Source: a bacterium UBA3734
GTDB taxonomy: Bacteria; Bacteroidota; Bacteroidia; Bacteroidales; Bacteroidaceae
Assembly (NCBI GenBank): GCA_002372575.1
Contig: DFHC01000067.1
Location: forward strand, 5,651 to 11,434
Length of the DNA stretch: 5,784 nucleotides
Direction: 5' to 3'
Shown: positions 1-5,784 of the stretch, piece after piece
Layout of the letters: each line of letters begins with the position of its first letter
Numbering within the stretch: the stretch's first letter is position 1
Notes under the pieces: generated by a model
What the model saw: the letters and a program-made list of their open reading frames with translations, nothing else
Told to the model about the DNA's origin: nothing
Database searches by the model: none
Program-made: the position numbers and the translations under genes

Positions 1-959
1 CCCGTGAGGATGATGCCGCCGAGCAGCTTGTCGATGTATTCGTTGGGCACTTGGAACCATGCGTTTTCGATGATTTCCTCGACGCGTGCCTCCACGATGT
101 TGATGAAGTCGCGACTGACGATTTCGCGGTCTTGGTCGATGGGGATGGAAACACTGTTGTCGATGTCGCTGTTTTCGGTGTAGGCGCTGGCGTGTTTCAG
201 TTTCATGCGTTCGGCGTCGTTCTCTTCCATTTGCAGCGTGGCGATGTCTTTCGTCACGTTGTTGCCGCCGAGCGGAATCACGGCCAAGTGGCGCAGAATG
301 TTCTTGTAATAGACGCTCACGGTGGTGGTGTCGGCTCCCATGTCCACGAGCACGCATCCTGAGCGCTTTTCCGTTTCGGAGAGTACGCTGTCGGCCATGG
401 CGAGCGGTGCCAAGTACATTTCGGCGATGGCGATGCCGGCCTGCTCGAAACACTTGTTGAGGTTGCGGTAGAACTGCTTTCGCCAGAGGATGTTCAGGAA
501 GTTGCCCTCGAGTTTTGAGCACTGAATGCCCACGGGGTCGAGCTGATACTGCTGATCGACCTTGTACTCCTGCGTCACGGCGTCCAGGATTTCCTGCTCT
601 GGATACGACATGTTGCGGTTGCCGTCCATCAGCTCGTTGATCATGTCTTGCGTAACGATGGTCTGGCCGTCCATCTCCTTGAGAATCACGTTCTTGATGC
701 TGCGGATGCTCTGTCCGCCCACGCCCACATAGACCTTCGCGATTTTCGATTTCAGCGCGGTTTCGAGCTTCTTCACGATGTTCGTCACGCACATCACGGT
801 CTTGTCGATGTTATAGACCACGCCCTTGCGAATGCACGATGCAGACTCCTCCTGAACGAGCGCCAGAATCGAGATGCTGCCATCAAGGTTCTTCTTTCCT
901 GCAATGCCGGTTATCTTCGATGAACCGAGCTCGATTGCTACAATAAATTCTTTCGGCAT
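1..959 (-). CDS. ftsA: Cell division protein FtsA, 5' part (C-terminus beyond window)
   Basis: FtsA is an actin-like ATPase that anchors FtsZ filaments to the inner membrane and recruits later division proteins. The frame is open from an ATG at 957-959 to the left edge, giving 319 codons with no stop. Visible landmarks are the first phosphate-binding segment AIELGSSKITGIAG (residues 8-21), a 1C-like region with VYVGVGGQSIRSI (76-88), and the second phosphate-binding segment VLVDMGADTTTVSVY (203-217). The stretch FINIVEARVEEIIENA (285-300) belongs to the later actin-like subdomain. The end of the actin fold and the C-terminal membrane-binding helix lie outside the window. The start follows the ftsQ stop by 19 nt of A/T-rich DNA with no Shine-Dalgarno match, which is common in Bacteroidota. 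The family assignment is very secure. Whether the C-terminus is intact cannot be seen. Confidence 0.96.
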   Translation of the reverse strand, partial: MPKEFIVAIELGSSKITGIAGKKNLDGSISILALVQEESASCIRKGVVYNIDKTVMCVTNIVKKLETALKSKIAKVYVGVGGQSIRSIKNVILKEMDGQTIVTQDMINELMDGNRNMSYPEQEILDAVTQEYKVDQQYQLDPVGIQCSKLEGNFLNILWRKQFYRNLNKCFEQAGIAIAEMYLAPLAMADSVLSETEKRSGCVLVDMGADTTTVSVYYKNILRHLAVIPLGGNNVTKDIATLQMEENDAERMKLKHASAYTENSDIDNSVSIPIDQDREIVSRDFINIVEARVEEIIENAWFQVPNEYIDKLLGGIILT

Positions 960-978
960 AATGTGTTATATTTTAATT

Positions 979-1797
979 TTACAGTTTTTTCTTGCAGATA
1001 ATCTGGTTGTCGAACTCCAGATTGATGTACTTATACTTGTTCCAACCTGCCTGCGAGAGGCCGTGGCGGTAGAATTTTTCGAGCGTGTTCAGTTTTTTCA
1101 CGACATATTCGGCAATTTTCTTCTCGGTCGAGGCCTTCGTCTTGTCGGTGGGCAGCTGGCCGATGTAGATGACGTGGTCGCCTACGCGTGGCACGAGCTC
1201 GATGCCGTGGTTGTCGAGCACGTTGATTTGCTCAATCTGGTTTTTCCAGAGTTCGTTGCCCATGATGGTCTTGCTGAGCGGCGAAATCATGGTCGTGGCG
1301 AAACTACGGCTGATGCTGCCCGTGGCGATGATTAAGTCGCTGGTATATTGCGAGTTAGGCATGATGCTGGCATTGTCGTCGAGGTAGTAGTCGTCGCCGT
1401 TCTTGGCCTTGATTCTGACCAGCGGCAGGCGCTGCGTGACGATGATGTTCACATGGCCGGCCTGCGTCTTGAAGCACTCGGCGGTCTGCACAAACGGGCT
1501 CGACTTCAACGTTTCCTCGATTTTCCGCGCATCGACGTAGCGCATTGGCTTGCCCAGCGGATAGAGCTTCAGGGCCTCGAGTCGCTTTTTGATTTCGCCC
1601 GACTTGATGAAGCCGTTGGTGCTTTCGTCGGCGATGTTGATGAGCACTTTCGTGCAGATTTTCGCGGTTTCATCGGGTTTGTTGAAGGCCGTGACGGCCA
1701 CGATGATGTAGGCCGCAAGCGCGACGTCGAGCACGATGGTCAGTGCTTTCTTCCACGGAATTTCCTTGATTTTACTGACGATTTTCATACGCTTCAT
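979..1797 (-). CDS. ftsQ: Cell division protein FtsQ
   Basis: FtsQ is a single-pass inner-membrane protein whose periplasmic part contacts FtsL/FtsB and other divisome members. The 272-residue product has a basic cytoplasmic N-terminus (MKRMKIVSKIKEIPWKK), one membrane segment at about 19-38 (LTIVLDVALAAYIIVAVTAF), then a POTRA-like region at about 47-125 including IEETLKSSPFVQTAECFKT. A beta-rich domain follows, with NGDDYYLDD (133-141), ELVPRVGDHVIYIG (200-213) and the terminal GWNKYKYINLEFDNQIICKK, which resembles FtsQ of Bacteroidales. The ATG at 1795-1797 begins 3 nt after the murC stop, so translation is probably coupled to it. An in-frame ATG three codons later (1786-1788) is an alternative start. 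No clear Shine-Dalgarno is seen. Placement between murC and ftsA is the usual one in this phylum. FtsQ sequences diverge strongly, so position and topology carry much of the call. Confidence 0.93.
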   Translation of the reverse strand: MKRMKIVSKIKEIPWKKALTIVLDVALAAYIIVAVTAFNKPDETAKICTKVLINIADESTNGFIKSGEIKKRLEALKLYPLGKPMRYVDARKIEETLKSSPFVQTAECFKTQAGHVNIIVTQRLPLVRIKAKNGDDYYLDDNASIMPNSQYTSDLIIATGSISRSFATTMISPLSKTIMGNELWKNQIEQINVLDNHGIELVPRVGDHVIYIGQLPTDKTKASTEKKIAEYVVKKLNTLEKFYRHGLSQAGWNKYKYINLEFDNQIICKKKL

Positions 1798-1800
1798 GCC

Positions 1801-4317
1801 TTATTTTTGTTCACGTTTTTCGATGGAATCGGCGATTTTTGGCACTAAATTGTCCAAATCGCCTGCGCCGAGAATGACGAGCACGTCGAAATCGCGACTT
1901 TCCACGAGCGGCAGCACGCCGTCGAGGCTCACCAGCTGTTTTTCGATGCCCTCGCGCAGGTGGTCGAGGATGAGTTGGCTCGTGACGCCCGGAATCGGTT
2001 CTTCGCGAGCCGGATAGATGTCGCAGAGAATCACCTCGTCGAGCAGGCTCAGCGCGTCGGCAAACTCGCGATAGAAATCGCGTGTTCTGGTGTAGAGATG
2101 CGGCTGGAAAATGGCCGTAATCTTGCGATTCTGATAGATTTGGCGGATGCTGCGCGCACTCTCGAGAATCTCTTTCGGATGGTGGGCGTAGTCGGAGATG
2201 AGCACGTGCTGCGCCGTGTTCAGTCGGAAGTCGAAACGGCGGTCCACCCCTTGAAAACTGCCCATTCCATCGCGAAGTTCGTCTGCCGTGCAGCCGCTGA
2301 GCTGGGCCATCGCCATTGCTGCCACGCCGTTTTCGATGTTGATGGGAATGGGATGGCCGAGCTTCACGTTCGGCACGTTTTCCACGGGCGAAACGAAGTC
2401 GAAAATGATTTCCCCGTTTCCGATGCGGATGTTTTCGGCGTGGAAATCGCCTTCATCGCGGCCATAGTCGTAGGTTTTTACGCCGTTTTGCACGTCGGGC
2501 TGCAAGGCGATTCCCCTGCGGATGATGAGTGCCCCGCCAGGCTGAATCAGGCTCGTATAGTGGCGGAAAGCATCGAGATAGGCCTCCTCCGTGCCGTAGA
2601 TGTCGAGGTGGTCGGGGTCGGCAGAGGTGACAACGCTCATCCACGGACGCAGCCAGTGGAACGAGCGGTCGAACTCGTCGGCCTCGATGACCACGAAGTC
2701 GCTCTTGTCGGAAAGGAGGTAGTTCGTGCCGTAGTTTTTCACGATTCCACCGAGAAATGCGTTGCATTCGACGTGGCTCTGGTGCAAAATGTGGGCACAC
2801 ATGCTCGACGTGGTGGTCTTGCCGTGTGTTCCGGCCACGCAAAGTCCTTTGTGAGCGTGCGTGAGCGTGCCGAGCACCTGTGCGCGCTTCTGAATCTCGA
2901 AGCCGTTCTCTTGGAACCAAACGAGTTCCCTGTGGTCGTGGGGCACGGCAGGCGTATAAATCACGAGGCAGTTTTCACGATTTTTGCAGGCTTCGGGAAT
3001 TTTTTCTACGTCTTCATCGTAGTGTAGCAACATTCCTTCCTGCTCCAAGTGGTGCGTGAGTTCCGACGGGGTTTTGTCGTAGCCGCCCACAACCATTCCG
3101 CGCTTTATGAAGTAGCGGGCGATGGCACTCATGCCGATGCCGCCGGCTCCGATGAAATACACGGCCTTATAGCCCCCTAAATTAGGGGGTTGGGGGTATG
3201 AAACATCAACCTTGGCCATCTTCATCACCTCTTTTGCAATGATTTCTGCTGAATCGGGCAGTGCCATTTCGAGGATATTTTTGCGCAGCGAGGCCAGTTT
3301 CGCCTCGTCGCCGACGGTGTCGATGGCAAGACGGAGCAGCGTTTCGGGTGCCTCGGCGTCTTTCACGTAGAGTGCGGCGTTTTTCTCGACCAGTGCGAGG
3401 GCGTTTTTCGTCTGATGATCTTCGGCCACATTCGGACTCGGTACCAAAATCACCGCCTTGCCCAGCAGGCAGAACTCCGAAATGCTGCCCGCTCCAGCGC
3501 GGCTAATGACGAGGTCGGCAGCCTTGTAGGCACTGCCCATATCCGCGATGAAATCGGCGATTTTTAGGTTTTTGGGCTGTTTTTTCTCCTTGAAGAAGGC
3601 TGCGATTTGCTCGCTGTAGTATTTTCCTGTCTGCCAGAGGAACTGGATGTCGTCGTGTGCCTCCACGAGGTCGAGGTGCTGCATCACGCTCTCGTTGATG
3701 GTGCGAGCGCCGAGGCTTCCTCCCACGAGCAGAATCGTTTTTTTCTGCGGGTCTAAACCGAGTGATTTGCGTGCTTCCTCGCGCGTGACGGTCGTCTCAA
3801 GCAGGGCTTGTCGCACGGGATTTCCGGTTAGCATGATGCGGTCGGAGGGGAAAAAACGCTCCATTCCATCGTAGGCCACGCAGATTTTCTGCGCTTTTTT
3901 GCCCAGCATCATATTCGTTTTTCCGGCGAAGGAGTTTTGCTCCTGAATCAGGTAGGGGATGCCCATGTTGCCAGCTGCCTTCAGCGTAGGGAAACTGGCG
4001 TAGCCACCCACGCCCACGGCCACGTCGGGCTTGAAGTCGCGGATGATTTTCCGCACCATGCGGTCGCTTTTCCACATTTTGTAGGGCAGCGTGATGTTTT
4101 TCAGCAGGTTAGCACGGTTGAAACCGCAAATCGGCAGTCCCTTGATGTCGTAGCCCGCCGCTGGTACACGCTGCATTTCCATGCGTCCCTCGGCACCCAC
4201 GAACAGGATTTTCGCCTCGGGATGCAGCTCGCGGATGGCGTTCGCTATCGAAATGGCGGGGAAAATGTGGCCGCCAGTTCCGCCTCCGCTGATGATGACT
4301 CTCAATTCTTCTTTCAT
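1801..4317 (-). CDS. murG/murC: Fused MurG (lipid II GlcNAc-transferase) and MurC (UDP-MurNAc--L-alanine ligase)
   Basis: One uninterrupted frame of 838 residues carries two complete peptidoglycan enzymes. Residues 1-369 are MurG, the peripheral membrane glycosyltransferase that adds GlcNAc to lipid I: GGGTGGHIFPA (11-21), GVGGYASFP (102-110), EQNSFAGKTN (126-135), GGSLGARTIN (199-208), SRAGAGSISE (272-281) and DHQTKNA (300-306). Residues 383-838 are MurC, the cytosolic ATP-dependent ligase that adds L-Ala to UDP-MurNAc: GAGGIGMS (390-397), the P-loop GTHGKTTT (496-503), EADEFDRSF (545-553), ADPDHLD (566-572), FQGVDRRFD (688-696), SDYAHHP (708-714) and QPHLYTRTRDF (738-748). Both halves have near-normal family length, so neither looks truncated. 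The joining peptide, about 370-382, is VDVSYPQPPNLGG and is encoded by a palindromic repeat. The ATG start has an AAGGAG upstream. The frame begins 6 nt after ftsW and ends 3 nt before ftsQ. The fusion is read directly from the sequence. Whether the cell makes one protein, or also a separate MurC from an internal start, is not known. Confidence 0.95.
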   Translation of the reverse strand: MKEELRVIISGGGTGGHIFPAISIANAIRELHPEAKILFVGAEGRMEMQRVPAAGYDIKGLPICGFNRANLLKNITLPYKMWKSDRMVRKIIRDFKPDVAVGVGGYASFPTLKAAGNMGIPYLIQEQNSFAGKTNMMLGKKAQKICVAYDGMERFFPSDRIMLTGNPVRQALLETTVTREEARKSLGLDPQKKTILLVGGSLGARTINESVMQHLDLVEAHDDIQFLWQTGKYYSEQIAAFFKEKKQPKNLKIADFIADMGSAYKAADLVISRAGAGSISEFCLLGKAVILVPSPNVAEDHQTKNALALVEKNAALYVKDAEAPETLLRLAIDTVGDEAKLASLRKNILEMALPDSAEIIAKEVMKMAKVDVSYPQPPNLGGYKAVYFIGAGGIGMSAIARYFIKRGMVVGGYDKTPSELTHHLEQEGMLLHYDEDVEKIPEACKNRENCLVIYTPAVPHDHRELVWFQENGFEIQKRAQVLGTLTHAHKGLCVAGTHGKTTTSSMCAHILHQSHVECNAFLGGIVKNYGTNYLLSDKSDFVVIEADEFDRSFHWLRPWMSVVTSADPDHLDIYGTEEAYLDAFRHYTSLIQPGGALIIRRGIALQPDVQNGVKTYDYGRDEGDFHAENIRIGNGEIIFDFVSPVENVPNVKLGHPIPINIENGVAAMAMAQLSGCTADELRDGMGSFQGVDRRFDFRLNTAQHVLISDYAHHPKEILESARSIRQIYQNRKITAIFQPHLYTRTRDFYREFADALSLLDEVILCDIYPAREEPIPGVTSQLILDHLREGIEKQLVSLDGVLPLVESRDFDVLVILGAGDLDNLVPKIADSIEKREQK
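3172..3197. repeat. C/G-rich palindromic element encoding the MurG-MurC linker
   Basis: On the plus strand, arms CCCCCTAA (3173-3180) and TTAGGGGG (3182-3189) are perfect inverted repeats around a single A. They are followed by TT and a second G5 run (3192-3196). In the fusion frame the element reads PQPPNLGG. Of the three reading frames on the coding strand only this one is open; the other two meet TAG or TAA inside the element. In mRNA the arms could fold into a 5-6 bp stem of mostly G-C pairs with a 5-7 nt loop. It sits exactly between two domains that are separate genes elsewhere, so it looks like an inserted or decayed dispersed repeat. Its copy number in the genome cannot be seen here. 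From memory, similar C5-N-G5 palindromes occur repeatedly in Bacteroidota genomes. Confidence 0.72.
3217..3231 (-). promoter_or_regulatory. Possible internal ribosome binding site and ATG for separate MurC
   Basis: Reading the minus strand, GAGGTGAT (3231-3224) matches the complement of the conserved 16S 3' tail over eight bases. It is followed by GAAG and an in-frame ATG (3219-3217, residue M367). The GAGG core lies 8 nt from this ATG, a favourable spacing. Starting here would give a 472-residue MurC, a normal length, with a short leader containing the palindrome-encoded peptide. A second ATG (M365, 3225-3223) overlaps the motif. The same bases also encode KEVMKMA at the end of MurG, so the match could be chance, and Bacteroidota rely little on Shine-Dalgarno pairing. 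Confidence 0.4.
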
Positions 4318-4323
4318 AATTTC

Positions 4324-5604
4324 TTACTCCTTTACTCCTGACTCCTCTATTTTCTTCTTTGCCGAGCGGCTGATACTCAAAATCACACCGATATACATGC
4401 AGTTGATCATCGTCGAGGTGCCACCCTTGCTGATGAGCGGCAGCGGCTGACCCGTGACGGGTGCGAGTCCGACAGCCACGCACATGTTGAACAAGGCTTG
4501 CGTCACCAGCAGCAGGGCGATTCCCATGGCCAGAAACGCCGGGAAATTGTTTTCGCAACGGTTGGCGATTCTGCCCGTGCGGAACAGCAGGATGATATAG
4601 AGCATGGCCACGAAAATGGCTCCCACAATGCCCGTTTCTTCGATGATAATCGCATAGATGAAGTCGGAGAACGCCTGCGAAAGGAAGTCGCGCTCCACCG
4701 AGTTCCCCGGTCCTTTTCCCACGATGTTCGACGTGGCGATGGCGATGTTGGCGTGGCCCACCTGTCCGTCTTTGTCGAGGTCGAACTCGGCAGGCGACAC
4801 TTCCGTTCGGTCGAAGAATTTCTCGATGCGAGCCTTCCACGTGTCGAAGCGGTGGAAAATTTTCTTGAACGCGCTTTCTTCTTGCTCCGTCTGCACCTGA
4901 ATGGTGCCGTCGTCGTTCAGCTGTTCCACCTGCTGCACGAGCGTCTGGTCGGGATTGGCGGGCTGCTCCGTCTTTCCAAAAAACATAATCACGCCGATAA
5001 AAACTGCAACGAGCAGCACCACCACGCCGAGCAGTTTTCCCAGTTGCTGCAACGGCACGCGACCGAGCACCATCATCATGAAGATGACGACGCAGAGCAA
5101 GGCCGCCGTGGAGAAATTCTCGACGAGAATGAGCGGGATAATCCATGCACACACGAAGAGAATATAGCCAAAGGCATGGCGGTCGGCGCCTTTCTCCGTC
5201 TGCAAGGCACTGAGAATCTGCGCCGTGGCCAGCACGAGTGTTCCCTTCGCAATTTCCGAGGGCTGGAATTTCAGGAATCCGAAGCCCACCCATCGTGCAG
5301 CCTCGTTGGTCTTGTCGCCTCCGATGAGCGCCCAGAGCAGCATGATGAACGACACGATGAGCAAAAACGGCGTGACAATCTTGAAATACTTGCACTTGAT
5401 GTTCAGCGTGATGACCATGCAGAAGATGCCCATCAGCAGGATGCCGATGTGCTTCAGCACGGGTGCCAGATAGCTTCCGTCCTTGTAGGTCAGCTGCGAC
5501 GAGGCCGAATACACCTCAATCACGCTGATGATGCAAAGGAAGAAGAAGACCATCCAGATGACCTTGTCGCCCTTGAAGATATTATTTAACGTCTTGTTAA
5601 TCAC
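4324..5604 (-). CDS. ftsW: FtsW, septal SEDS-family peptidoglycan glycosyltransferase
   Basis: FtsW is the SEDS-family membrane polymerase that builds septal glycan strands from lipid II with its partner FtsI. The 426-residue product has about ten hydrophobic segments, near 16-36, 47-66, 74-94, 112-131, 145-161, 164-180, 190-209, 314-342, 355-378 and 398-412. SEDS landmarks are ARWVGFGFLKFQPSEIAK (103-120), GKGPGNSVERDFLSQAFSDFIYA (about 296-318, with D314 at the position I align to the catalytic Asp), and GQPLPLISKGGTS (385-397). The start is a GTG at 5602-5604. No ATG is available upstream before the in-frame stop at 5620-5622, and the next ATG (M18) would remove conserved KGDKVIW residues. 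Between the segment ending near 209 and the catalytic loop there is a hydrophilic, Q/E/D-rich stretch (about 210-250). The last residues, EESGVKE, are encoded by a heptamer repeat. Upstream murD and downstream murG are the expected neighbours. Confidence 0.96.
   Translation of the reverse strand: MINKTLNNIFKGDKVIWMVFFFLCIISVIEVYSASSQLTYKDGSYLAPVLKHIGILLMGIFCMVITLNIKCKYFKIVTPFLLIVSFIMLLWALIGGDKTNEAARWVGFGFLKFQPSEIAKGTLVLATAQILSALQTEKGADRHAFGYILFVCAWIIPLILVENFSTAALLCVVIFMMMVLGRVPLQQLGKLLGVVVLLVAVFIGVIMFFGKTEQPANPDQTLVQQVEQLNDDGTIQVQTEQEESAFKKIFHRFDTWKARIEKFFDRTEVSPAEFDLDKDGQVGHANIAIATSNIVGKGPGNSVERDFLSQAFSDFIYAIIIEETGIVGAIFVAMLYIILLFRTGRIANRCENNFPAFLAMGIALLLVTQALFNMCVAVGLAPVTGQPLPLISKGGTSTMINCMYIGVILSISRSAKKKIEESGVKE
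4326..4347 (-). repeat. Heptamer-like repeat at ftsW/murG junction
   Basis: The minus strand has three copies of AGGAGT, as units GAGGAGT, CAGGAGT and AAAGGAGT, spaced 7 and 8 nt apart. They overlap the last codons and the stop of ftsW and encode its tail ESGVKE. The last copy also serves as the likely murG ribosome binding site. The unit GAGGAGT is identical to units in the murD/ftsW gap. Confidence 0.6.
4327..4333 (-). promoter_or_regulatory. Ribosome binding site for murG
   Basis: On the minus strand AAAGGAG lies 9 nt before the murG ATG (4315-4317) and inside the final codons of ftsW, whose TAA stop is between the two. The match and spacing are good, which is notable because most starts in this window (ftsA, ftsQ, ftsW) have none. 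This supports translational coupling of murG to ftsW. Confidence 0.55.
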
Positions 5605-5622
5605 CTTGTTATGTCGTTTTTA

Positions 5623-5657
5623 ACTTATCACTTATCACTCCTCACTCCTCACTCCAC
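5623..5657 (-). repeat. Tandem heptamer repeat in murD/ftsW gap
   Basis: Five consecutive 7-nt units fill most of the 54-nt intergenic gap. On the minus strand they read GTGGAGT, GAGGAGT, GAGGAGT, GATAAGT, GATAAGT. All end in AGT and fall into two sub-types, as if two units were each duplicated. They start one base after the murD stop and end 18 nt before the ftsW GTG. The arrangement resembles the short tandemly repeated heptamers known from cyanobacteria. A role here is not evident. A variable copy number would change only the spacer, not a protein. Confidence 0.75.
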
Positions 5658-5658
5658 A

Positions 5659-5784
5659 CTACAAATTCCTCACCAACGTCTTGAACTGTTCGCCGCGGTC
5701 TTCCATGTTCTTGAACAGGTCGAACGACGCGCAGCAGGGCGAGAGCAGCACTGTGTCGCCCGGACGGGCCATCTCGTAGCAGGC
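5659..5784 (-). CDS. murD: MurD (UDP-MurNAc-L-Ala--D-glutamate ligase), C-terminal end only
   Basis: MurD is the cytosolic ATP-dependent ligase that adds D-Glu to UDP-MurNAc-L-Ala. Only the last 41 codons and the TAG stop (5659-5661) are in the window; the start lies beyond the right edge. The translated end contains [19 protein letters not shown] and then [17 protein letters not shown]. This matches the conserved C-terminal pattern of MurD (PGD-VLLSPACASFD-FKN-E-RG--F). The usual SPACAS reads SPCCAS here, a small change outside any catalytic residue I know. Its place directly upstream of ftsW is the standard order in Bacteroidota. Confidence 0.92.
   Translation of the reverse strand, partial: ACYEMARPGDTVLLSPCCASFDLFKNMEDRGEQFKTLVRNL

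Noticed and set aside
960..978. Possible ftsA promoter in the A/T-rich ftsQ/ftsA gap
   Set aside because: No Bacteroidota -7 motif (TAnnTTTG) is present and only 19 nt are available. It looks like an unstructured translation leader.
2851..2870. Perfect tandem 10-bp duplication GTGAGCGTGC
   Set aside because: Ten is not a multiple of three, yet the frame and MurC motifs on both sides are intact. It is explained by the local codons for GTLTHAH rather than a recent duplication.
1960..3027. Long plus-strand open frame of 355 codons opposite murC
   Set aside because: It lies wholly antisense to conserved MurC motifs. Its His/Val/Arg/Glu-rich protein has no recognisable domain, and it arises because the coding strand avoids codons that give stops on the other strand.
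3173..3189. Palindrome as an intrinsic transcription terminator
   Set aside because: No T-run follows the stem in the direction of transcription (the next bases are CTATAAGG), and it lies inside an open frame in mid-operon.
4765..4782. EF-hand-like DLDKDG in FtsW residues 275-280
   Set aside because: It has the D-x-D-x-D-G spacing but lacks the acidic residue expected at the end of the loop. As I recall, a similar FDIDKD stretch is normal in Bacteroidales FtsW.
4109..5395. Second minus-strand frame of 428 codons overlapping ftsW and murG
   Set aside because: It is a shifted frame crossing two well-supported genes, with Arg/His/Gly-rich composition and no family resemblance.
4498..5589. Plus-strand open frame of 363 codons opposite ftsW
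   Set aside because: It is antisense to a clear FtsW. The product is a His/Glu/Arg-rich low-complexity protein, typical of the reverse complement of membrane-protein codons.

Overview
The window is a stretch of a division and cell wall (dcw) cluster, read entirely from the minus strand. In transcription order (right to left) it holds the 3' end of murD, ftsW, a single long reading frame joining murG to murC, ftsQ, and the 5' part of ftsA. This order, and the wording of the proteins (FtsA starting MPKEFIVAIELGSSKITGIAG, FtsQ ending in GWNKYKYINLEF, FtsW with IFKGDKVIWM), point to the Bacteroidota, most likely a Prevotella-like member of the Bacteroidales with moderately GC-rich DNA. The genus is an inference from remembered family sequences, not from a search.

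Layout: murD (partial, 5659-5784), a 54-nt gap carrying heptamer repeats, ftsW (4324-5604, GTG start), a 6-nt gap, murG/murC (1801-4317, 838 codons), a 3-nt gap, ftsQ (979-1797), a 19-nt A/T-rich gap, and ftsA (1-959, running off the window). There is no stretch over 60 bases without a gene, and I see no RNA gene, transposase, CRISPR array or intrinsic terminator. The tight spacing suggests one operon whose promoter lies beyond the right edge. ftsZ would be expected beyond the left edge.

Together the genes cover the cytoplasmic and early membrane steps of peptidoglycan synthesis and septum assembly. MurC adds L-Ala to UDP-MurNAc, MurD adds D-Glu, MurG makes lipid II from lipid I, FtsW polymerises lipid II at the septum, FtsQ links the division complex across the periplasm, and FtsA anchors FtsZ.

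The unusual part is at the gene junctions. MurG and MurC are normally separate proteins, but here they are continuous. The join lies at a short C/G-rich palindromic element (3172-3197) that reads through in frame as the peptide PQPPNLGG. A strong Shine-Dalgarno match and ATG just upstream could still allow a separate MurC to be made. Two other junctions, murD/ftsW and ftsW/murG, carry copies of one heptamer (consensus near GAGGAGT). So three of the five junctions look marked by short repeat sequence, and in two of them it also encodes protein.
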